From: Diphasiastrum complanatum
Taxonomy: Eukaryota; Streptophyta; Lycopodiopsida; Lycopodiales; Lycopodiaceae
Direction of reading: 5' to 3'
Assembly (NCBI GenBank): GCA_029204225.1
Contig: CM055100.1
Coordinates: 56,213,628 to 56,277,627 of the forward strand
Length of the DNA stretch: 64,000 bases
Of this stretch, positions 58,901 through 64,000 are shown piece by piece. How positions within the stretch are numbered: the stretch's first letter is position 1; the number at the start of each line of letters is the position of its first letter. Below the pieces are notes generated by a model. The model searched no databases and was not told where the DNA came from. It saw only the letters and a list, made by a program, of their open reading frames with translations. Position numbers and translations under genes: made by a program.

Positions 58901-61900
58901 CCAGAATTTCAAAAAATCTTTGAAGTTGTAATGTGACCTCCGTTTTTGTAGTGGCACTCACTCTAGTTTCTTATCAAAAGATGGAAAATTTATAAATTTA
59001 AGGTTTTTATGATGTAATTAATTTAGAAGAGAAATATAGCTAGATTTGATATTATCCAACTTCATATTGAAGTCTAATCTTATTATATGTTTTTTTAGTT
59101 AAGAATAGCTAGTTAGAAAAATTCCAACTTATTCCTATTTCAATTTGACTCACAGTCGATATTGAAGTCAACACTACACGTAAAACTTAATAAGTGACTA
59201 TTTGACTTATGTCGAGTCGTACTTTTGTTGTGTTTTGTATTATGGTGATCATAGTCATATATCAGACAATACTACCTCACCTCCGCGAAGGTAAAGTATG
59301 AATTAAACCTCTTTCTTTTTAGCAGAGTCACATTTCATGAGTCAATTTAATCCACTAAATTAAAGGATTCAATTTGAATCACTTGAAAATCCTTTGAAAG
59401 TTGAAGTTACATGTCTGCAAAAACAATGAGAAAAGATTTCCTGATTTTGTATTCTATGGAGTGTGAATCTTGATCGTGTATGGGATACATGTTTTAGGAG
59501 TCATGAACATTCGTATTTTTTTTTTTTAATTTCAATACATACATTTGGACGAGTTCTCAATATTGATGTATTTAATTCTAATTGATAATCTTTATACAAG
59601 CCTCAAGGTATTATTGGATGTGGATCATCAATCAAATATGATAATGACTAAATAATCAGAACTATAAGCTATAAACTATAAAGGGACATAAATCCTATGT
59701 AGCACCTTTACATTGGGTTACCCCACAGGGTGAGCATGAGTTGAGGGCTAACTGTAGGTCAAAAATAAGAAGATGTACTTCGATTCTCAAACAAAATCAT
59801 TCTAACAGCAGAACAGAAGAGAGACATGGCATCGTACCTTGTAAAAGCAATTCAAGTGCAGTACTCAAGTAAGCATCTGCATGCAACTTCACGAGTGGTC
59901 GACCACCTATCTCCCCACTTACTTCTGGAGCCCAAGTTCCGAGCCGCAATGCACCAATGGGTTGTAAAAGAAGTGGTAATGACGACGGAATATGTCGAAA
60001 ATGTCGCCAAGTACCTACAAGTATGTGTTGCTCCTTATCACTTCAAAATATATCGATTGATTGTTGTAGCAACAAATCAACAAGTACATATGACAAATAA
60101 AGCCCTTTTCCAGACTACCCCTCCTTCCATGAATTTCCATGTTATACGTAGTTAATTCATGCTCAGTCTAAAAATTAAGAATCTAATTACCACTTGTGAT
60201 AATATGCATTGTTAAAAAGCTACAATATCAAAGACTTTGCTGGTCCATGGTTGAACCATTCGCCTGTTGTCATGTGCCTAAAAGTGTAACACAAATACTA
60301 GTTCTCAAGACAAGTCAATTTCCTAAAACGTAGGAGTTAACGAGTCAACTTGACACGTATCCAATTTTGTGGACAACATAAGAGATGCAGTAGCAACCAT
60401 TGCAGCAGCTCCTACATTTGATGCATATGCGGTGTGGGCCCAATGTCTAGACTCTAGATTACATATGTCATGTATATTAGGAGCATCTGGGCTAGAAGAG
60501 TGCACGCTAGAAGGGATGCCTTTGTGGTCATGTGCGTCAAATTGTACCGCAAATAATAGGTCTCAAAGCAAGCCGACTTTCCAAAAAAGTAAGAGTTGAC
60601 CAATTGACTTGCCACATACATGATGTTATGAACAACATGAGGGATGCAGTAGCAACCATTGTGGTAACTCCTGCATTTCATGCATATGTGGCATGAGCCA
60701 ATGTCTAGTTTAGAGAGGATGGGCCTTCTCAAGCTCGCATCAGGGTCAGTCCTGATGAGTTTAGAACATTATGCAAATTATTAAGAAGTCTTACGACAAG
60801 ACTTTTGTTATACCCCAGTTTATTTTAATGTACTATTGCCACTTTAAGGCAACAAAAAAAACACATTTTTATTTAGAATGATGACCAAGCTACATGCATT
60901 CATCATGCATATAAAATGATATGTATTGAAATCTTAGGACCTCACGTTTCACCAGCTAGCACTGTATTGTGTGAGGGACTCTTAGAGTTAAATAAGCACT
61001 GTTTGAACTTTGCTCAATGGATTGGTACAGAGTAAACAAACAATTGGTTGCTAGAGATTGAGCTGTAATGGCAAAGGTTCTCCCTGGCCTGACGATTTCA
61101 TCCCAGTGTGTCCCTGTGGACTTGTCCTACTCATAAGCGCATTTGATGGAGTAGTATCTTGTTGAAATTCCAGTCTCTAGGTGCCAGATAGTGCCTACAT
61201 GCATGCTCCCGCTTGATTTCCAAGATTGTGTGCTAAATGTGGTGGTGTGCCAGCGTCAATTATGGAGATTGTGCTTGATGTACATCGCAGTCTTGGACAT
61301 TAGTTGCAAATAGGTGGAATGATTGGCCCCAATCAAAGATTATTAACCCCTTAAGTGCCATTGAACACAAAGTCAAATTCCATGGCCAATGGCAACTTGA
61401 TTGACGCACACATTCTTAGGCCATTTTTGTTGAACAAAGGAACCATGCCAACTCCAACATAATTGCATTGGGGTGAATTTATGACCTATCCTATTGGGAT
61501 GAATGTTAAAGATTCAGAATCCGTTGTGGTTCTATATGTAATTGATGAAACAAGAATGTACACAAGATGGGAAGTAGCATAAAAGGCACCAAATTGTAGT
61601 TTATAACATACTCAATAATGAGCATATCCGTTAATAGCAGGATTTGCCACATCGCAATAACTACAACATTTACTTTTATATTCTCGAGCAGAATAAAAGT
61701 CCTGGCTGAAAATTGGATGAAATTTTAAAGTCTCTTTTGAAACAAAAGGAACTGGCTTTGGAGTATAGGGGAATGGGGAAATCGGAACTTCTTTTTCTTT
61801 GGTTTGTATCTCCTTGGAAGAACATGATTTGGTCTTAGTTTTACGGGTTGAGAATATGTCCTCAACTACAGAAGAGGAAGAAGAGGAAGAAGATGATCAG

Positions 61901-63230
61901 TAAAAGAGCAATGTGTTGCTGGTATTTGTTAGAGCACCCTCAAAACTGTTTACCACTCTCATCCTCTTCACATTGGATTGCTTTAGTGAGACAGGAATGT
62001 TGAATGGCTGTTCACTATGTGAAGTACCTCCAACCTCGATGTGGTTCTCTCACATGCCATTGTGAATATTTTTGGCAAGCTCCTTTGGGGAATACTAAGT
62101 CATTAACATAAAACTTTGAAGTGTTGGACATAGGAGAGAACAGACTTGTGTTTGATGAATAGCAATTTGCAAGGATCTCCTCATCCTCATGTGAATTCCA
62201 ACAGACAGTCAATCAGATGTAAATGCCTTCAAAATGCAAGGTTGCCAGGCATTGTAGATTCATATATTTACTCAAAGTAAAGTTTGGCAAAAGAGTCTTC
62301 AACTTAAAAGCAAACATATTTGGATTGTAGAAGCATGGAGTTTATAAATGAAACATAGGTGATTTCACTAAACTAGCTCTTCCCATAAAGGATGATGATG
62401 CTTTGTATAAAGTTAGCAGCAAAACAAACCTTACATTTCAAAATGTCAGAAAGAGATGCCAGAAGCAAGACCTGCACAACTGACCCATCCTGCAATGAGG
62501 TATGCAAGACAGGGACAGTAGCCACTTCATATAAGAGCAGCTTATCTGCAACTTGTCTTAAAGAATCATTGGGTCCAACCTGTCAAAAGTCTAAAGTGCT
62601 TAGAAAGCTGAACTAAAGATGTGCAATAAGCTTCCTTCAAAATTCATTAGAACCTCAAAACCAGAGATTCATTAGTAACTTTTCGAGGCCCTCAACATCA
62701 TACATAGCGTTCTAAGTTAATAATTCCTTAAAAACTGGATGAACGTTCATCGTCTTTTCAACCTTTGAAAGCGAACTGATCACTGGCAATATCCTGGTAT
62801 AGAAACAAGAATAAAGCTTACAGAAATGAGCTGCCTATGTGAAGACCTCTGAGAAGAATCCACATGTCTTGTGAGGGAGGATTTCTCATCCTTCCAAACC
62901 GCAATGGTGTGAGAATCGAGCTCTTCCTCTGAGAGAATTGCTCCATGGTTTCCAAGCTTCAAGGGAAAAAATGAAATGGAATAAAGGGATGTGGTATAAT
63001 AAGAGCAAACAAAATGGAAGTTAGAACATACTCAGAAGCCTTTTCAGAAGTTTATAAGCAGAATCCCGTAATTTATGAGATCTTATCTGTATATCAAAAA
63101 GGGAAACTTGATGATACAACAGCACATCAAACAAATTCACCTGTCTTAAAATAATGATGAAGTCAGATGCAGTCAGCATTCCTACAATCTGTTGCCTTGT
63201 GGAGTCCCACAAAGGGGCTAATGGTATACC
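51715..63230 (-). CDS. SNF4: SNF4-like gamma (beta-gamma) subunit of the SnRK1 kinase, CBS-repeat protein (8 exons, 5' end off the window)
   Basis: Regulatory subunit of the plant SnRK1 (AMPK/SNF1) energy-sensing kinase; it has four CBS motifs that form the nucleotide-sensor-like fold and holds the alpha and beta subunits. Exons on the minus strand: 63230-63141, 62956-62822, 62579-62435, 60014-59838, 55069-55006, 53403-53334, 52111-52006, 51806-51715, with stop TAG at 51717-51715. All splice sites are GT-AG and phases match. The joined reading is colinear with Arabidopsis SNF4: [20 protein letters not shown], then [79 protein letters not shown] and [14 protein letters not shown]. The N-terminal glycogen-binding/KIS region and the start of CBS1 lie beyond 64,000. 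No coding stop or frameshift is seen, so it is probably functional. Confidence 0.92.
52006..52111 (-). CDS. SNF4: SNF4 exon: CBS4 start
   Basis: Reads [20 protein letters not shown], then [15 protein letters not shown] and the first base of Gly. Acceptor TTGCAG|GCA, donor [21 protein letters not shown] matches RCQMCLRSD in Arabidopsis. Confidence 0.9.
53334..53403 (-). CDS. SNF4: SNF4 exon: SDITALARD segment
   Basis: Completes the split Ser codon, then [20 protein letters not shown] and VAQ. Acceptor CCACAG|T, donor CAG|GTAAGG, phase 0 at the 3' end. The SDITALA motif is diagnostic for gamma subunits. Upstream on this strand the intron carries a LINE and a 134-bp duplication. Confidence 0.9.
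53435..53482. repeat. (TC)24 microsatellite at the 5' side of LINE-i
   Basis: Starts 31 bases upstream of the SNF4 exon 53403-53334 acceptor (in gene sense the intron reads (GA)24 near its 3' end). The LINE fragment begins directly after it. Confidence 0.95.
53483..54566 (+). mobile_element. LINE copy (LINE-i): RT piece, C-terminal piece, 3' UTR, (TC)25 tail
   Basis: From ~53,490: [34 protein letters not shown] (catalytic YADD intact), then [20 protein letters not shown]; an internal deletion to [25 protein letters not shown] (Cys-His block), [52 protein letters not shown], and an end at 54178. 3' UTR with CACTTGACATGTACTATGGT, CTTATATGCCTTTTAGCATT, CAATAAAAATTTAT and (TC)25 (54517-54566). 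It sits in an SNF4 intron, in antisense. Confidence 0.85.
54567..54824. repeat. Exact 134-bp direct duplication
   Basis: Unit 1 from CATCCAGGAGGTTTATGTTG (54567) to CTAAGCATG (54690), then CTCTCTCTCT; unit 2 from 54701 to 54824. I see no differences between the 124-base shared blocks, so the duplication is recent relative to the TE copies around it. Confidence 0.95.
54829..55004 (-). mobile_element. Short LINE 3' end (LINE-j) between two GA tracts
   Basis: Minus strand: (CT)17 (55004-54971), then ~120 bases with TTGACATGTACTTC, CTTATATGCATCAAAAAGAC, ATTAATAAAT and (CT)10 (54848-54829). It is a severely 5'-truncated copy flanked by CT on both sides. The outer tract touches the SNF4 donor. Confidence 0.78.
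55006..55069 (-). CDS. SNF4: SNF4 exon: CBS3 core (donor abuts a CT microsatellite)
   Basis: Reads [20 protein letters not shown], then Arg and the first two bases of a Ser codon. Acceptor TTGCAG|TT. The donor is AGAAG|GTCTCTCTCT, so the bases after GT are microsatellite rather than the usual A/G-A-G-T. Joining to the next exon restores [11 protein letters not shown], so this must be the site used. Confidence 0.9.
55070..56315. other. SNF4 intron sequence with an (AT)n tract
   Basis: AT repeat at about 55,874-55,904. A near-copy pair GGCTCAGACAGCAATTCTGG (56,189) and GGCTCATACAGCGATTCTAG (56,278) lies just before the FANCI-like exon. Confidence 0.5.
56316..56630 (+). pseudogene. FANCI: FANCI-like exon inside an SNF4 intron, opposite strand
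   Basis: An open frame reads [20 protein letters not shown], then [26 protein letters not shown] and [14 protein letters not shown]. This resembles the helical-solenoid segment of the Fanconi anemia group I protein (GT-LHI-FA-K-LGRELV, LLLSV-RIQRF, LLKT-VVKSF-D), which pairs with FANCD2 in DNA cross-link repair. The block is bounded by a plausible acceptor (TTAATAG|A) and donor (TGCAG|GTATGA), so it looks like a genomic exon rather than cDNA. No other FANCI exon was recognised nearby. It lies antisense in the 4.8-kb SNF4 intron, about 100 bp from an LTR-like block. It could be a captured fragment, a relic of a duplicated gene, or one exon of an overlapping gene with very long introns. Confidence 0.65.
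56733..57201 (+). repeat. LTR-like block (469 bp) with PBS-like sequence
   Basis: Begins TGTTATGTACC and ends GAGTTGTAACA (TGTTA/TAACA tips); two bases further on comes TGGTATCAAAGAC, close to the initiator-Met PBS TGGTATCAGAGC. It includes a TATATA-containing stretch at ~56,890. No retroelement coding follows, so it may be a solo or 5' LTR of a decayed element. Confidence 0.5.
57479..57645. repeat. Two ~85-bp tandem repeats
   Basis: Units start near 57,479 and 57,567 and share GAGCA(G/A)ACC, CCAATGGGAGACCAACACAG, GGGG and GCATCACATGGGGGC. G-rich. Open frames here have no family resemblance. Confidence 0.85.
57646..59837. other. SNF4 intron, unassigned
   Basis: Low-complexity, Lys/Gly-coding G-rich sequence to 57,906, then AT-rich sequence. 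Nothing recognised. Confidence 0.5.
59838..60014 (-). CDS. SNF4: SNF4 exon: CBS2/CBS3 linker
   Basis: Completes the Cys codon and reads [20 protein letters not shown], then [20 protein letters not shown] and [16 protein letters not shown]. Acceptor TTGTAG|GT, donor CAAG|GTACGA. LGTWAP and the LSTALELL helix match plant SNF4. A 4.8-kb intron follows. Confidence 0.9.
60264..60718. repeat. Two diverged ~258-bp-spaced direct repeats
   Basis: From ~60,264 and ~60,522: GTCATGTGC, TCTCAA(G/A)(A/G)CAAG, and ACAACAT(A/G)AG(A/G)GATGCAGT followed by AGCAACCATTG at 60,373 and 60,631. About 80% alike by eye. Confidence 0.8.
60760..62434 (-). other. SNF4 intron (2.4 kb), unassigned part
   Basis: AT-rich, with a GAAGAGGAAGAAG stretch at 61,870-61,900. 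No coding or TE sequence recognised. Confidence 0.55.
62435..62579 (-). CDS. SNF4: SNF4 exon: CBS2
   Basis: Begins [20 protein letters not shown], continues [12 protein letters not shown] and [11 protein letters not shown], ending with the first base of a Cys codon. Acceptor GACAG|GTT, donor AAAT|GTAAGG. Confidence 0.9.
62822..62956 (-). CDS. SNF4: SNF4 exon: inter-CBS helix
   Basis: 45 codons from [20 protein letters not shown] to HRQLIS. Acceptor TTGAAG|CTT, donor TCT|GTAAGC, phase 0. It corresponds to the LG(T/N)HG...EEELETHTIAAWK linker of plant SNF4 proteins. Confidence 0.9.
63141..63230 (-). CDS. SNF4: SNF4 exon: CBS1 core
   Basis: 30 codons, phase 0: [20 protein letters not shown] then [10 protein letters not shown]. 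Acceptor GACAG|GGT, donor CAG|GTGAAT. APLWD and GMLTASDFI are the hallmark CBS1 segment of gamma subunits. The preceding exon was searched for in 63,231-64,000 and not found. Confidence 0.9.
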
Positions 63231-64000
63231 CTGTCAGCAAAAAAATTAATAGACATGCAGGAGCATTTGATCAGCCAGAAAATCTTACTTTAAGCGCAAC
63301 ACAGAGAGCTATCTTGAAACGAGATAAAAACAAAGTAGGGTTTTCAGCGATGTACGTAGAGTTTCCTTCCTGTTCGGAATCGGTCGAATCGGATTCGGCC
63401 GAATTGGCCTATTCGACCTTTTCAAATCGGTCCTACGGTTTTCGAATCGGCGAATCAGTTTTAGGGTTTCGGAACTCAAATATTTTGTAGATTTGTCTGG
63501 AATTTAGAAAAGCCAAAAACATAGTTGCATAATGCATTGATGATAATAGATATCATGCTTGAATCATAAGCATTCAAGATTCCGAATTCAACATTTGAAC
63601 AATTAACCGGTTAAACTGTACCCGATACATGCTACCTGACACCTGTATTATGTATACTTTTAGGGTGATGTCAAATCGAATCCAGGCAAATCTGATTTGG
63701 TCATACACAAATATGACCATTCCAGCTATAAAAATTTCCAGGGAAATCCGATTTGGAGATTCGAATCGGAATCGCGATTCGATCAGCATCAAATCGCGAT
63801 TCAGTGAAACTATAGACGTACGGACATAGAAAGGTATGCTAAAAAACCTGGGAACAAAAGACGGAACAGCTTTGGACAAGAGTTCCAAGAGTACTAAGTT
63901 TGCTTGTTCTCAAATTTAATAGTAAACTGTACTTTGAGGATTGTAACATGTGCTCAGCCGAGAGAGATATGGAAGAATTTCAAAACCTTCTCATGAAGAA
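63231..64000 (-). other. SNF4 intron toward the missing 5' exons, with GAATCGG-type repeats
   Basis: 63,370-63,480 and 63,740-63,800 are dense in GAATCGG, CGAATCGG and the palindrome GAATCGCGATTC. No exon of CBS1 upstream of GIPLAPLWD was found. Confidence 0.5.

Noticed and set aside
63881-64000. Possible SNF4 upstream exon (minus-strand reading LHEKVLKFFHISLG)
   Set aside because: Resembles YEQ/HEQ only loosely, and phase and splice sites do not fit the following exon.

Overview
This window is nuclear DNA of a land plant with a large, retrotransposon-rich genome. Two host genes are recognisable, both on the minus strand and both cut by a window edge. The first encodes a plastid pyruvate kinase beta-type subunit: eight exons between 30,870 and 2,136, with the C-terminal exons off the left edge. 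The second encodes an SNF4-type gamma (beta-gamma) subunit of the SnRK1 kinase: eight exons between 63,230 and 51,715, with the N-terminal exons off the right edge. Introns of 10.6 kb and 13.7 kb, few genes, many copia fragments and long (GA)n tracts suggest a fern, gymnosperm or other large-genome lineage; the species cannot be fixed from this sequence. All introns listed obey GT-AG and their phases join correctly.

Layout. 1-2,135: left end of the pyruvate kinase gene with a LINE 3' end. 2,136-3,963: pyruvate kinase exons 8 to 5. 3,964-17,692 (intron 4): LINE 3' ends, a LINE reverse transcriptase with one in-frame stop, a degenerate minus-strand copia element (B), and a LINE into which a short copia element (C) with LTRs, PBS and 5-bp target duplication has inserted. 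17,693-18,376: exons 4 and 3. 18,377-28,977 (intron 2): copia D, a broken and inverted copia piece (E), a gypsy gag remnant and about 3 kb of unassigned AT-rich DNA. 28,978-30,870: exons 2 and 1, then a GA-rich 5' leader. 31-51.7 kb: intergenic, with LINE endonuclease fragments, degenerate satellites, three related copia pieces in opposite orientations (F, H, G) and a gypsy protease/RT remnant. 51.7-63.2 kb: SNF4 exons. One SNF4 intron holds a LINE and an exact 134-bp duplication; the next holds a FANCI-like exon on the opposite strand and an LTR-like block.

Main point of interest. The long CT/GA microsatellites are not randomly placed. Many sit at the 3' terminus of one LINE family, directly after a conserved end (a 'TCTTATATGCC' block, then 'AAAAGACNTTAATAAAG') where a poly(A) tail would be expected. 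Several LINE pieces also begin directly at a CT tract or are bounded by CT tracts on both sides. This suggests a non-LTR element with a (CU)n tail that seeds microsatellites and inserts into them. One such tract directly follows a splice donor of the SNF4 gene.

No rRNA, tRNA, CRISPR or bacterial-type features were found. Conserved non-coding RNAs cannot be judged here without a search.
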